Source: RGZA01 sp041917755 (GTDB lineage: Bacteria > Pseudomonadota > Alphaproteobacteria > UBA9219 > RGZA01). From it: a stretch of 64,000 bases of DNA. Below, piece after piece: positions 1 through 9,279 of the stretch. Each line of letters starts with the position of its first letter. Within the stretch, counting starts at the first letter, position 1. The stretch lies in contig JAYRWY010000017.1 in assembly GCA_041917755.1 (NCBI GenBank), positions 1-64,000 of the forward strand. The letters run 5' to 3'. A program made the translations under genes and the position numbers. The notes beneath the pieces were generated by a model, which saw only the letters and a program-made list of their open reading frames with translations, did not search any database and was not told where the DNA came from.

Positions 1-45
1 ACCAGACCAAGCCCAAAGCCCACACAAAGCTTAGGCCAAAGAATA

Positions 46-79
46 AAAAAACCCAGTTCTTAACGGAGCTGGGTTTTTT
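46..79 (+). terminator. Intrinsic terminator of an upstream gene
   Basis: An inverted repeat pairs bases 46-59 with 66-79 (14 bp including one G-U pair) around a 6-base loop. It has an A-run on the left and a run of six T on the right, so it could stop transcription from either side. One forward frame ends at a TAG at 32-34, about 11 bases upstream. That fits the tail of a gene lying mostly outside the window, but too little of it is present to identify. Confidence 0.8.
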
Positions 80-259
80 GTTGGCTGCATCTGACCCCAT
101 GACCGAGCAATCATGACGGGCACTGCCATTAAATCCACACCTCAGCTATTTTTTGTCTCGAAAGGCAAATGGTTCATAAACCTTTCTTTTTTTTAACCTT
201 TTAGTTGCAATCTTTGGGGTATCGATAGGCCTTCATTATATTTCCAAAAAGATTTTATC

Positions 260-2011
260 TTGTCGAACGTCGTTGCCACATCGCTGCCACCTGAATTGGA
301 TCTGATGACGCGGATGCGTCACCGGCTGCAAAGCCTTGCATATGCCAGCACTCTATATCGCATGATGATTTCCGGCCCGGCGCCAAAAGCGCTGGATGTG
401 GTGCCATCTGATCCATGGCCGGGTGACGGGCAATCAGGCGAACAGATTGTGGACGGCAAATTCACCTTTGCTGGACAAAGTTTTTCAGCCCACCCACCAC
501 AATGGCTTCCTGAAAAAGCCAATACCGCATGGCTTGTATATGTGCATGGGTTTGATTGGCTGCGTGATTTGCGTTCGCTTGGCGGGGATACTGCGCGGCG
601 TGTGGCACGCAGTTTGATGGCATCATGGCTGGACCGGTTCGAACAATGGTCACCCTATGTATGGGAGCCGCATCTGGTGGCATTGCGCCTGACGCATTTA
701 GTCGCCTTGCATGATTTTGTGCTGGCTAGTGCCGACACGCCGTTCCGCGCCCGTGTGTTTGAATGTCTGGTGCGCCATTATAAGCATTTGGTGCGCTTGC
801 TGCCGCGCGCTGTTGCTGGCTTTGTTGCGCAAGAAGATGATGAGCCGGAAAAAATCAACAACGTCAATTTGCCAGCAGCGGCGCAAATTCAAGGCGTCGA
901 ACTGATGCAGGTGCTGCGCGGGTTGGTGTTTGCCGGAGTAGCGTTTCCGGATGCTGAAAAAGCATTAAAGCTATCGCTGGAAATTATGCCGATTGCATTG
1001 CGCCACGCGATATTGGCAGATGGATCTAATTCCGAACGTAACCCCACGCGGCAAATGGTGGCATTAAAATGTCTTGTTGATATTCGTCATGCGTTAAAAG
1101 CCGGGAAGGTTCCATTGCCGCCGGAATTGCCTATTGCGATTGAGCGCGCGGCGGCGGCCTTGCGGTTTTATCGCCACGGAGATGGTGCATTGTGTTTGTT
1201 TAACGGTGCGCAGGAAGAAAACCCCGTCATGTTGGAAGCCTTGCTTACGCAGGCCGATACGCGCGGCAGAGCGCCCAAAACATTAGTACAAGGTGGCTAT
1301 GAGCGATTGGCGCTTGGCCGTATGCTGGTCTTTATTGATGTGGGCGCACCGCCCGTGCCGGGCTTGGACGGGTTGGCGCATGCCGGGCTTTCCAGCTTTG
1401 AATGCAGCATTGGCCGCGAACGGTTGTTCGTCAATTGCGGGGCGCACCCCGGGCATGACAATGATGATTGGTATGCCGCATTGGCAGCGACTGCGGCGCA
1501 TAGCACGCTGACGGTGGATGATAAAAACAATTGCGAGGTATTAAGCGCGGGCGGGATTGGCAATCGTCCCCTTAGTATCGAATGTTTGCGTGAAGATACC
1601 AAACAGCAGCAACAAGTGATTTTAACCCATGATGGCTATCTGGCGGAGAACCGTTTAACGCATCAACGTACGCTGACATTGATGAGTGAGGGCGAAGTGC
1701 TGCGCGGCGAAGACAAAGTGAAAGGCGCAGACGGCAAGGCCATTATGCTGCGCTTTCATATGCATCCACTTGTACAAACCAGCCTCATTCAAAACGGCAA
1801 AGCGGTGTTGATTAAAATGCCGGGCGGCAATGGCTATCGCTTCCGCTGCGAAAACGGGCATGGCGAAGCGCAATTACTCAGCATTGAAGAGAGCCTGTAT
1901 TACGGAAAAACCATGGCACGACCCAGCCGGCAGATTGTAGTCAAAGGCACCACCCATGGCGGCGAAAGCAAATGGCTATGGGCACTTACCCGCGAGGGCA
2001 AGGGTAAGTAA
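260..2011 (+). CDS. Heparinase II/III family protein
   Basis: A 583-residue protein resembling the heparinase II/III-like family of polysaccharide lyases. The N-terminal half is helical and Trp-rich (about residues 90-330), as in the alpha/alpha toroid of these enzymes. The C-terminal half is beta-rich (about 350-580) and contains GGYERLALGRMLVFIDVG and a His/Asn/Asp-rich stretch near HPGHDNDDWYAALAATAAHS, where family members carry active-site residues. No signal peptide is visible, so it may act in the cytoplasm or exit by another route. The substrate is unknown. It precedes purH, an arrangement I recall from other alphaproteobacteria. The TTG at 260 gives the full reading frame; the first ATG is at 305, and neither has a clear ribosome binding site. 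Confidence 0.8.
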   Translation: MSNVVATSLPPELDLMTRMRHRLQSLAYASTLYRMMISGPAPKALDVVPSDPWPGDGQSGEQIVDGKFTFAGQSFSAHPPQWLPEKANTAWLVYVHGFDWLRDLRSLGGDTARRVARSLMASWLDRFEQWSPYVWEPHLVALRLTHLVALHDFVLASADTPFRARVFECLVRHYKHLVRLLPRAVAGFVAQEDDEPEKINNVNLPAAAQIQGVELMQVLRGLVFAGVAFPDAEKALKLSLEIMPIALRHAILADGSNSERNPTRQMVALKCLVDIRHALKAGKVPLPPELPIAIERAAAALRFYRHGDGALCLFNGAQEENPVMLEALLTQADTRGRAPKTLVQGGYERLALGRMLVFIDVGAPPVPGLDGLAHAGLSSFECSIGRERLFVNCGAHPGHDNDDWYAALAATAAHSTLTVDDKNNCEVLSAGGIGNRPLSIECLREDTKQQQQVILTHDGYLAENRLTHQRTLTLMSEGEVLRGEDKVKGADGKAIMLRFHMHPLVQTSLIQNGKAVLIKMPGGNGYRFRCENGHGEAQLLSIEESLYYGKTMARPSRQIVVKGTTHGGESKWLWALTREGKGK

Positions 2012-2017
2012 GGCCAA

Positions 2018-2344
2018 TTAATCTATACAAAGCCTGATAACATTTTCTTGTGCTTTGCGGGCATGTTCGGTGGCGCGGCGATGAACATCATCCGCAGCTT
2101 CCATGGCCGGACCTTCGGGCGCACTGAGAGCTTTTGCAGCACTGGTCAGTACGCTGCCAATCGCCATGTTTTCGATGGCCATGGCTTGAATACACTCAGG
2201 ACTCTCTTTTTTTGCAGGCGCTTCTTTTGCAGTTGCTTCGGTTTGTTGTGCGGGTTGCCCACCGGTGGTATCCACATCAACGCTGCACGCGCCAAGTGCG
2301 ACGGTGCTGGCTGTTAGAACTACAAAACGTAAACCGCTTTTCAT
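2018..2344 (-). CDS. Small putative lipoprotein
   Basis: A 108-residue protein of unknown function. A short basic start and hydrophobic stretch lead to a lipobox, VALGAC, with Cys20 as the predicted lipidated residue, so the mature protein should be membrane-anchored. Residues 21-50 are rich in Thr, Gln, Ala and Lys and look like a linker. The C-terminal half is helical and holds two further cysteines, near residue 51 and near the C-terminus, that might pair. The ATG at 2344 is preceded by AGGAA at suitable spacing. The frame stays open upstream to 2527, but that part overlaps the purH start region and lacks coding character. The gene is divergent from purH across about 180 bp. Confidence 0.75.
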   Translation of the reverse strand: MKSGLRFVVLTASTVALGACSVDVDTTGGQPAQQTEATAKEAPAKKESPECIQAMAIENMAIGSVLTSAAKALSAPEGPAMEAADDVHRRATEHARKAQENVIRLCID

Positions 2345-2525
2345 GATAAAATTCCTGTGTCTGCCATCATTAAAATATCCGTTATTTGTAGTGTCTGAAA
2401 TAGTTTCCAGCAAGGCATAATCACAAAAACCCAGTGTTGACAGGGATTGGCTGCACCTGTCTTGAGAGTTGCAGGAAATTTCGTTAAAGGTTTGGCCTTC
2501 AAATACAATTTTAAAAGGCCATTTC

Positions 2526-4136
2526 ATGTCACTTCATGCTGTTTCAACTGTTCCTGCACCTGATTTAGTAAAACCGGTGCGTGCACTGATTTCCGTTTCC
2601 GATAAAACCCAATTGATTGAAACGGCGCGTGCGCTGCGTAACCTGAATGTCGAAATTTTATCGACCGGCGGTTCGGCCAAAGCATTGGAAGCCGAAGGAT
2701 TGATGATTACGGAAGTTGGCACCTATACCGGCTTTCCGGAAATGATGGATGGCCGCGTTAAAACCCTTCACCCCAAGGTGCATGGCGGTATTTTGCAGGT
2801 ACGCAGCAATGCGCAACATATGTTTCAGGCAACCGAACATTCCATCCCGCCCATCGACATTGTGATTGTGAATTTATACCCGTTTGCGGCAACCATTGAT
2901 AAGGGCGCAGACTTTGCAACCAGCATTGAAAACATCGACATTGGCGGGCCTGCGCTTATTCGTGCCGCTGCCAAGAACCATGATTTTGTAACCGTGCTGA
3001 CATCGCCTTCGCAATATGCGGGCTTGCTGGATGAGTTGAAGAAAAATAACGGTTCGGTCGGTTTGGCATTCCGCAAAAAATGTGCGGCCGAAGCCTTCAC
3101 CCATACCGCTGCCTATGACAGCATGGTGTCATCATGGTTTGCAGGCCAATTGGGTGATGAGTATCCCGAAACCGTGACCATGGCCTATACGCGCAAACAA
3201 ATGCTGCGTTACGGTGAAAACCCGCACCAAAAAGGCGCTGTGTATTTATCACGTAAAGCCGAGCCATGTGTGGCGCGTGCCGAACAGGTGCAAGGCAAGG
3301 AGCTTAGCTATAATAACTACAATGATGCGGATGCGGCATTTGAATTGGCGTGCGAATTTTCAAAGCCCACCATCGCGATTATCAAACATGCCAACCCATG
3401 CGGCGTTGCCAGCGCGAAGGATTATGTCACCGCGTATAAACAAGCCTTGGCGTGCGATCCCGTAAGCGCATTTGGCGGCGTGATTGCCATTAACGGCAAG
3501 CTGGATGCCGCAACCGCCACCGCGATTTCGGATATTTTTACCGAAGTGATTATTGCCCCAGAAGCGGATGAAGATGCCAAAGCGATTATCGCCGCGAAAA
3601 AGAATTTACGCCTATTGCTGACCCACGGGTTGGCGGATGCCAAACGCGGTGGTGCAACGCTTCGTTCAATTGCGGGTGGATTGCTGCTGCAATCACGTGA
3701 TGATGGTCATGTCGATGCAAGCACCTTGAAAGTCGTCACCAAGCGCAAGCCATCGGATGATGAAGTGCGCGATATGTTGTTTGCCTTCCGTGTGGGCAAG
3801 CATGTGAAATCCAACGCGATTGTCTATGCCAAGAACGAAGCCACCGTGGGTGTTGGTGCAGGCCAAATGAGCCGCGTGGATTCCGCGCGCATTGCCGCAT
3901 GGAAAGCAGGCGAAGCCGCCAAGAACGCAGGATTATCAGAACCCCTTACCAAGGGCTGCGTGGTTGCATCCGATGCGTTCTTCCCATTTGCGGATGGTTT
4001 GTTAGCAGCCGTAGAAGCAGGCGCAACGGCGGTTATTCAACCGGGCGGTTCTGTGCGTGATGATGAAGTGATTGCGGCGGCGGATAAAGCGGGCCTTGCC
4101 ATGGTATTCACCGGCATTCGTCACTTCCGCCACTAA
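2526..4136 (+). CDS. purH: Bifunctional AICAR formyltransferase / IMP cyclohydrolase
   Basis: PurH catalyses the last two steps of purine biosynthesis, formylation of AICAR with 10-formyl-THF and ring closure to IMP, in the cytosol. The 536-residue length is normal. The N-terminal cyclohydrolase (MGS-like) domain starts with RALISVSDKTQL and contains EILSTGGSAKALE. The AICAR transformylase domain follows from about residue 150 with IIKHANPCGVA and, near the end, VIQPGGSVRDDEVI. The ATG at 2526 has AAAAGG about eight bases upstream and gives the usual N-terminus; the frame continues to 2469 without a plausible start. It is transcribed alone, convergent with the FkbM gene. No PurR-type operator was recognised. 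Confidence 0.97.
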   Translation: MSLHAVSTVPAPDLVKPVRALISVSDKTQLIETARALRNLNVEILSTGGSAKALEAEGLMITEVGTYTGFPEMMDGRVKTLHPKVHGGILQVRSNAQHMFQATEHSIPPIDIVIVNLYPFAATIDKGADFATSIENIDIGGPALIRAAAKNHDFVTVLTSPSQYAGLLDELKKNNGSVGLAFRKKCAAEAFTHTAAYDSMVSSWFAGQLGDEYPETVTMAYTRKQMLRYGENPHQKGAVYLSRKAEPCVARAEQVQGKELSYNNYNDADAAFELACEFSKPTIAIIKHANPCGVASAKDYVTAYKQALACDPVSAFGGVIAINGKLDAATATAISDIFTEVIIAPEADEDAKAIIAAKKNLRLLLTHGLADAKRGGATLRSIAGGLLLQSRDDGHVDASTLKVVTKRKPSDDEVRDMLFAFRVGKHVKSNAIVYAKNEATVGVGAGQMSRVDSARIAAWKAGEAAKNAGLSEPLTKGCVVASDAFFPFADGLLAAVEAGATAVIQPGGSVRDDEVIAAADKAGLAMVFTGIRHFRH

Positions 4137-4168
4137 AAATTCTAACTACGCCGTTGGCTTTTTGTTTA

Positions 4169-5128
4169 TTAAAGCGGTGGTTCCCAGTTCGCGATGCTGG
4201 GAACGATTTGGCCGTTTTCCTGAATGATGTTGTGGTTTGCATCCACACATTCGACAAGTCCCCATGGGAAGCCTTCGGGCATGTCGGCGGGGGCTCGTTC
4301 ACGCGGGATACACAGCACATTGGTGTTACAACGCTGGCCAAACACATTTTCCGGGTTCTTGCTGAAATTATTGGGATTGTATAATCGCCCGGTGTGCCAC
4401 CATGCGCGATAGCCCAAATCGAAAATGGTTTTCATCAGATCCGGTGAATTGGCACGGCGGCAATTTTCAATGAACATGACGGGGTGGAATTTCTTGATGG
4501 TGTTTGCGCCGCCTGTTAGCACATCTTTTTCCATGCCTTCGACATCGATTTTTAAAAAGTCAAAACGCGATTCACTGAAGAAATCATCAAGGCGTTTGAC
4601 CTCGGAGCGCAGGGTTTTATTGGTGCGGTTGACCTCTTTAAAGCCAGCCTCCGCAAAGGGCACGCCGCCAAAATGGCCGATGTGATTGTAATCGGGCTCT
4701 TCAATGGTGAGGAATTGGGTGCCAGCTTCGCCCTTATCGCCGATGCAGGCATTAAAAATGACCGTGTTATCGGCAACCTTATTCAGCATGACGGCAGTTT
4801 GCAGGGATTCAAAAATAACCGGTTGGGGTTCAAAGCCGATGACTTTACCTTTTGGTCCTACGCGGCGGGCGAAAGGAACCAGATAGGTGCCCAGATGCGA
4901 TCCGGCATCCACCACCACCATTTCGGGCTTGAGGAATGGCTTCATCAAATCCCATTCCAGTTCGCATAGTTCTCCGTATTTCATGAGAGAGACGGAAACC
5001 AACAAATCATGATTGATGGCAAGGAAATAGCCGTGCTTGGTGCGTAGCAGGGTCTTGCCCGGCTCGATGGTTTCAGAAAGTTTTTTGAGCTCAGCGGTAT
5101 AGTCGCTGTCAGAATGAATAAGGGTCAT
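4169..5128 (-). CDS. FkbM family SAM-dependent methyltransferase
   Basis: A 319-residue class I methyltransferase of the FkbM family, which methylates hydroxyl groups on sugars and other small substrates. The SAM-binding loop is VVDAGSHLGTYLVPFA, followed by the acidic strand GFEPQP. The family hallmark FLKIDVEGMEKDVL lies in the second half. The first 85 residues are outside the domain and may set substrate choice. The ATG at 5128 is preferred; a TTG at 5161 would add 11 residues. It lies downstream of rpoH on the same strand with about 50 bp between them and converges on purH. The substrate cannot be told from the sequence; a surface glycan is a common target in this family. Confidence 0.87.
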   Translation of the reverse strand: MTLIHSDSDYTAELKKLSETIEPGKTLLRTKHGYFLAINHDLLVSVSLMKYGELCELEWDLMKPFLKPEMVVVDAGSHLGTYLVPFARRVGPKGKVIGFEPQPVIFESLQTAVMLNKVADNTVIFNACIGDKGEAGTQFLTIEEPDYNHIGHFGGVPFAEAGFKEVNRTNKTLRSEVKRLDDFFSESRFDFLKIDVEGMEKDVLTGGANTIKKFHPVMFIENCRRANSPDLMKTIFDLGYRAWWHTGRLYNPNNFSKNPENVFGQRCNTNVLCIPRERAPADMPEGFPWGLVECVDANHNIIQENGQIVPSIANWEPPL

Positions 5129-5179
5129 GGGCACTATTATGCACCCATGACCCAAAATCAAAAGCCCTTAAGTAAATGC

Positions 5180-6106
5180 TTAGGCTGCGGCTGATTCGAG
5201 CTGCTTGAATGCCGGGGTAGGGCCGATGTGGTCTGCCTGTTCCTGCATCAGGTTTTTCAGCTTGGCCATGGCACGGGTTTCAAGTTGACGTACCCGTTCC
5301 TTGCTGATGCCAAGCTTCTTGCCCAAATCTTCCAGCGTGGCGGCTTCATCACGTAAATGACGGTCACGGATGATGCGGCGTTCGCGTTCATCGAGCTGGC
5401 GCATCGCCACACCCAACCATTCATGGCGCACATCGCCATCATGACGGGCCATAATCAATTCTTCCGGATTGGGGCTGTCGTCCACCAGGAAGTCTTGAAA
5501 ATCATGGCTGCCATCATCATGAACCAATGCGTTGAGCGATTGGTCATGGCCGGTCAGGCGCGCATCCATCACTTCTACGTCGTGCACATTGACCTTTAAT
5601 GCGCTGGCGATTTCGGTTTTGGTTTCAGGCGATAGCATGATGGGATCAAGGTTGCCCATTTGTGCAGCCTTGCCTTCAATGCGTGCACGCAGACGGCGCA
5701 AATTAAAGAACAATGCCTTTTGCCCTGCGGTTGTACCCGTGCGCACAATCGACCAGTTACGCAGCACGTAATCCTGTATCGAGGCGCGGATCCACCATGT
5801 GGCATAGGTGGAGAACCGCACATCACGCGAGGTATCAAACCGGTTGGCGGCGTGTAGCAAGCCAATGTGGCCTTCCTGCATTAAGTCGCCCATGGGCAGA
5901 CCATATGCGCGGAACTTCGCCGCAATGGCCACCACCAGACGTGCGTAAGATTTGATAAGTTTATGGAGCGCTTTTTCATCGCCCTTTTCGCGCCATGCAG
6001 CGGCGAGTTCGAATTCGTTGATTTTTTCGAGCATCGGTGAATGCATCGCGCCTCTGATAAAGCGCAAATTATCTGCCCGGGTTAAGCTGTCGTCGAAATG
6101 AGCCAT
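5180..6106 (-). CDS. rpoH: RNA polymerase sigma-32 factor (heat shock)
   Basis: RpoH directs RNA polymerase to heat-shock promoters. The protein has 308 residues. Sigma region 2 is clear (LMQEGHIGLLHAANRFD and FSTYATWWIRASIQDYVLRN). The diagnostic RpoH box QKALFFNLRR is at residues 129-138 and separates this factor from RpoD and RpoS. Region 4 at the C-terminus has the helix-turn-helix TLEDLGKKLGISKERVRQLE. The start at 6106 has a strong ribosome binding site, AAGGAGAG, six bases upstream, which rules out the longer frame to 6172. An 11-bp palindrome, CTTCTTAGAAG, lies in the leader near 6125-6135. Alphaproteobacteria often carry two rpoH paralogues; only one is in this window. Confidence 0.96.
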   Translation of the reverse strand: MAHFDDSLTRADNLRFIRGAMHSPMLEKINEFELAAAWREKGDEKALHKLIKSYARLVVAIAAKFRAYGLPMGDLMQEGHIGLLHAANRFDTSRDVRFSTYATWWIRASIQDYVLRNWSIVRTGTTAGQKALFFNLRRLRARIEGKAAQMGNLDPIMLSPETKTEIASALKVNVHDVEVMDARLTGHDQSLNALVHDDGSHDFQDFLVDDSPNPEELIMARHDGDVRHEWLGVAMRQLDERERRIIRDRHLRDEAATLEDLGKKLGISKERVRQLETRAMAKLKNLMQEQADHIGPTPAFKQLESAAA

Positions 6107-6419
6107 TGGTTCTCTCCTTTTGATCTTCTTAGAAGCATCGAGGGTTGAAGGTGCGACCCCGGAATTGGGCATCGCTAGTTGACTACTTGGTATACGGAGC
6201 CTAGACCCCGTTGGATCACCACGTCACATTAAATATATGTAATTTCCAAAAATGGCATTTTAGTGTTCAAAATCAATGCGTTGAGTTTGTTTCGAGGGCA
6301 GGATTTTGCCCTTTTACCAATCCTTCAATATGTCAGGGCTACTCTGTTGGCTCTTATCAGGCTCGGGGCGATTTGCCCATGGCCCTCGCTCAAGGAAATC
6401 CACCTGTAAGGAATTAAAT
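6107..6419. other. Divergent rpoH / diguanylate cyclase intergenic region
   Basis: These 313 bases hold the promoters of two divergent genes. Visible elements are the CTTCTTAGAAG palindrome in the rpoH leader and a hairpin with a short T-run at 6295-6315 upstream of the cyclase. A short G-rich and C-rich inverted repeat lies around 6363-6378, and a clear ribosome binding site (TAAGGAATT) precedes the cyclase start. I see no convincing -35/-10 pair and no small gene. Confidence 0.55.
6295..6315 (+). promoter_or_regulatory. Terminator-like hairpin in the cyclase leader
   Basis: AGGGCA at 6295-6300 pairs with TGCCCT at 6307-6312 around a six-base loop, followed by TTT. It lies about 105 bases upstream of the diguanylate cyclase start and is oriented to act on that transcript. 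A second set of complementary GGGC/GCCC segments follows near 6363-6378 and could form alternative pairings. It resembles an attenuator but matches no riboswitch class that I recognise. Confidence 0.35.
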
Positions 6420-7283
6420 ATGGATGCCAGTAATCGTATCGTTCAAGGCCTAGGCAAGGTGGTAGATGACCATCTGGCATGGCTGTCGCAATGGCATCAG
6501 GTAGCATTTTATGGCGGCGCGGATCGTGCAGCCAAAGCGGTGGATGCCAAGATGCCGAATTCCTTTTTACAATGGCATGACCGCGCGACCATCGCGCTTC
6601 CCAACCAAGGGCCGATTTTATCACGCCTTGCCGAATTGCATGAGCAACTTCACACCGCTGCAAAACTGGTGCTGCTGCGCGCGCCTGATGGCGAAGCCAT
6701 CCCCATCAAGGATTATGAAAAAGTATTATCGCGCTTTGATGAATTTGTAACCTCGGTGCGCCGTCTTGAACGCGCATTCAGTGAAGCAGCAGCCGGGCTT
6801 GATCCGTTGACGGGGCTGCGTACACGCATTGGATTGCAAGATGATTTTAACCGCGAGATGAACCGGTTCACCAATGCCAAAACGCCATTTACCTTGGCGA
6901 TGGTGGATATCGACCATTTCAAAAACGTCAATGACACCTATGGCCATGATACCGGTGACCGCGTGTTAGTGGGCGTTGCCAATACATTATTACGCCATAT
7001 CCGCACCTATGATGATGCGTATCGTCTGGGCGGTGAAGAATTCCTGATTATCCTGAAAGGGCTTGATAGCGAAGGCGCAGAAAAAGTGCTGGAACGACTT
7101 CGTCATGCCGTGCAACGCGCAGAATTAAAAGCACCCGATGGCACACCGCTTAGCGTCACCGCATCCTTTGGTCATGTGATGGTGAAAGAGGGCAAAAGCA
7201 TGGATGAGCTATTGCAGCTTTCCGACCAGGCGCTTTACAAGGCCAAACGCGAAGGCCGCAACCGCATTGTGAAAGCGGCCTAA
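6420..7283 (+). CDS. DgcZ-like diguanylate cyclase (CZB-type N-domain + GGDEF)
   Basis: This 287-residue protein should make cyclic di-GMP from two GTP. The GGDEF domain (about 128-285) has the active signature GGEEF at 204-208 and an inhibitory-site RxxD (RTYD, 195-198) exactly five residues before it, so product inhibition is expected. The N-terminal 115 residues resemble the zinc-binding CZB domain of E. coli DgcZ: His18 in DDHLAW, the pair His74/His78 in ELHEQLH, and NSFLQW where DgcZ has its Cys-containing motif. Asn47 sits at the position of the Cys ligand. In DgcZ zinc binding represses activity, so sensing may be altered here. The ATG at 6420 follows TAAGGAATT. It is transcribed alone, divergent from rpoH. 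Confidence 0.88.
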   Translation: MDASNRIVQGLGKVVDDHLAWLSQWHQVAFYGGADRAAKAVDAKMPNSFLQWHDRATIALPNQGPILSRLAELHEQLHTAAKLVLLRAPDGEAIPIKDYEKVLSRFDEFVTSVRRLERAFSEAAAGLDPLTGLRTRIGLQDDFNREMNRFTNAKTPFTLAMVDIDHFKNVNDTYGHDTGDRVLVGVANTLLRHIRTYDDAYRLGGEEFLIILKGLDSEGAEKVLERLRHAVQRAELKAPDGTPLSVTASFGHVMVKEGKSMDELLQLSDQALYKAKREGRNRIVKAA

Positions 7284-9140
7284 TTATTCATCAAACAATT
7301 CAGCGAGCTGGTTCATCACCGTGCCACCCAATTGCTCCACATCGGTAATCGTCACGGCGCGTTTGTAATAACGCGTGACATCATGGCCAATACCAATCGC
7401 CAATAATTGCACGGGCGAGGTGGATTCAATTTTTGTAATCACATCACGCAGATGTTGCTCGAGATAAATCGACGGGTTGGATGACAGGGTTGAATCATCC
7501 ACCGGCGCACCATCTGAAATGACAATCAGAATGCGGCGATCTTCATGGCGCGCCAATAAGCGGCTATGCGCCCATAGCAATGCTTCACCGTCGATGTTTT
7601 CTTTCAGCAATCCTTCGCGCAGCATCAACCCCAGATTACGGCGCGCGCGGCGCAATGGTGCATCGGCATTTTTATAAATGATATGGCGTAAATCATTGAG
7701 GCGGCCGGGATGGGGCGGTTTGCCCGCCTTTATCCATGCTTCACGCGATTTGCCGCCTTTCCATGTGCTGGTGGTAAAGCCCAAGACTTCCACCTTCACC
7801 GCGCAGCGTTCCAAGGTGCGCGCAAGAATATCGGCGGTAATGGCCGCAATGGTAATGGGGCGACCACGCATGGAGCCGGAATTATCAATCAGTAAGGTCA
7901 CAACCGTGTCGCGGAACTGCGTGTCTTTTTCAATTTTATAGGATAGCGGCACGCCGGGGGCTGCCACCACACGGGCAAGACGCGCGACATCCAGCATGCC
8001 TTCCTCGCGGTCGAAATCCCAGCTGCGCATTTGCTGCGCCAGCAATTTGCGTTGCAAGCGGTTGGCAAGTTTTGAAATGAGCCCTTGGTAATGGCGTACC
8101 TGATTATCCAGTTGCAAGCGCAAGCGGGAGAGTTCTTCGGAAGGACATAAATCACCGGCGTTTTTAACTTCATCGAATTGCGTGGTGAAGGCGTTATAGA
8201 CGGTGAGCTGTGGTGCGCCCGCGGCACTGGGTGGTTCTTTGACGTCGTCTTCGCTCTCGCTCTCGGCTTCGTCTTCACCGCTGACGGGTTTTTCCTCGCC
8301 TTCCTGCCCTTCGCTCATTTCGCGGGCTTCCTTGGCGGATTGCTGCTGCGCATCACTTGGCGCTTGTTCATCGCTCTCCGCGCCGCCTTCGGCTTGTTCC
8401 TGTTCGGCCTTATCATCTTGCGGGTCGGCTTCGTGCGGGCGGTCATCGCCCTCGCTTTCTTCATCGGGGCTGCCCGGAAAATCCATATTCATGGCCACCA
8501 ATAGCTTGCGCACTTCTTGTGCGTATGCATCGGGGTTGTTCAACAATTTAGGCAGGTCACCCAAATGGGTGCCAATGCGTTGTTCAATCCATGGGCGCCA
8601 GAGCTGCACGGCTTGCAGTGCATTTTGCGGAATTTCCGCGCCATATAATGCTTCGCGCGCCAAAAGCCGCATGACATCATGGATGGGAACTTGTGCGCGT
8701 TCGGTGGCATGATCGTATCCCTGGCGGCGGCATTTATCAAAGAGCACGGCGCCCAGATTTTCAGAAATGCCGGGCATGGCCTGCGCGCCTAAAGCTTCGC
8801 AGCGTGCTTGCTCCAATGCTTCATACACAAGACGTGCATTATCACCTGCTGGGGCATGGCGACGAAATGCCGAGGCATCATGAAAGCGCATGCGCAGACC
8901 TGCCGCATCGACACTGCCGCGCACCATGGCGCGTTCATGCGCGGAGAGTTGCCGTGATGGTAATGGCAAGCGCACGCGTTGTTTTTGACCTTTTACATGT
9001 CCTGCGCTGATGCTGGTTCCGGCATCGGTTGAAAACACCACATCCATATCCGGTTCACGCGCAAGCGTTTTGGCCGTTGCCACGCTGGCACGTTTGAACG
9101 TTTCGACGGGATCGTCCACGGTGTGGATGAGCTTGCTCAT
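7284..9140 (-). CDS. cobT: Cobaltochelatase subunit CobT
   Basis: CobT pairs with the AAA+ subunit CobS to drive CobN-dependent cobalt insertion into hydrogenobyrinate diamide in aerobic cobalamin synthesis. The 618-residue length is typical. The N-terminal domain (about 1-220) is followed by a very acidic low-complexity linker (about 225-305). A helical region comes next, then a C-terminal von Willebrand A domain with the metal-binding MIDAS motif DNSGS at 419-423. The start at 9140 is the natural ATG. CobS lies 1.7 kb upstream on the same strand, separated by an exported protein and a convergent sugar kinase. No cobN or other cobalamin gene is in the window. Confidence 0.92.
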   Translation of the reverse strand: MSKLIHTVDDPVETFKRASVATAKTLAREPDMDVVFSTDAGTSISAGHVKGQKQRVRLPLPSRQLSAHERAMVRGSVDAAGLRMRFHDASAFRRHAPAGDNARLVYEALEQARCEALGAQAMPGISENLGAVLFDKCRRQGYDHATERAQVPIHDVMRLLAREALYGAEIPQNALQAVQLWRPWIEQRIGTHLGDLPKLLNNPDAYAQEVRKLLVAMNMDFPGSPDEESEGDDRPHEADPQDDKAEQEQAEGGAESDEQAPSDAQQQSAKEAREMSEGQEGEEKPVSGEDEAESESEDDVKEPPSAAGAPQLTVYNAFTTQFDEVKNAGDLCPSEELSRLRLQLDNQVRHYQGLISKLANRLQRKLLAQQMRSWDFDREEGMLDVARLARVVAAPGVPLSYKIEKDTQFRDTVVTLLIDNSGSMRGRPITIAAITADILARTLERCAVKVEVLGFTTSTWKGGKSREAWIKAGKPPHPGRLNDLRHIIYKNADAPLRRARRNLGLMLREGLLKENIDGEALLWAHSRLLARHEDRRILIVISDGAPVDDSTLSSNPSIYLEQHLRDVITKIESTSPVQLLAIGIGHDVTRYYKRAVTITDVEQLGGTVMNQLAELFDE

Positions 9141-9279
9141 AATTTATTCAATATACCCGAGTTAGTGCGCTGCAATATGTTGTCTACAGGATGAAACTAT
9201 TGCGCTCCTTGACAGTTTGCCACCTTTATCTTTGAATTCAATGCCGCATTATACTATGCACGCATTTACAGGTTTTTTT

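Noticed and set aside
4137..4168. Possible terminator GCC-GTT-GGC-TTTTT between purH and the FkbM gene
   Set aside because: The stem is only three base pairs; not convincing.
8203..8712. A 169-codon Ser/Cys-rich forward frame
   Set aside because: It lies antisense to the acidic linker of cobT; its composition mirrors the reverse complement of Glu/Asp codons.
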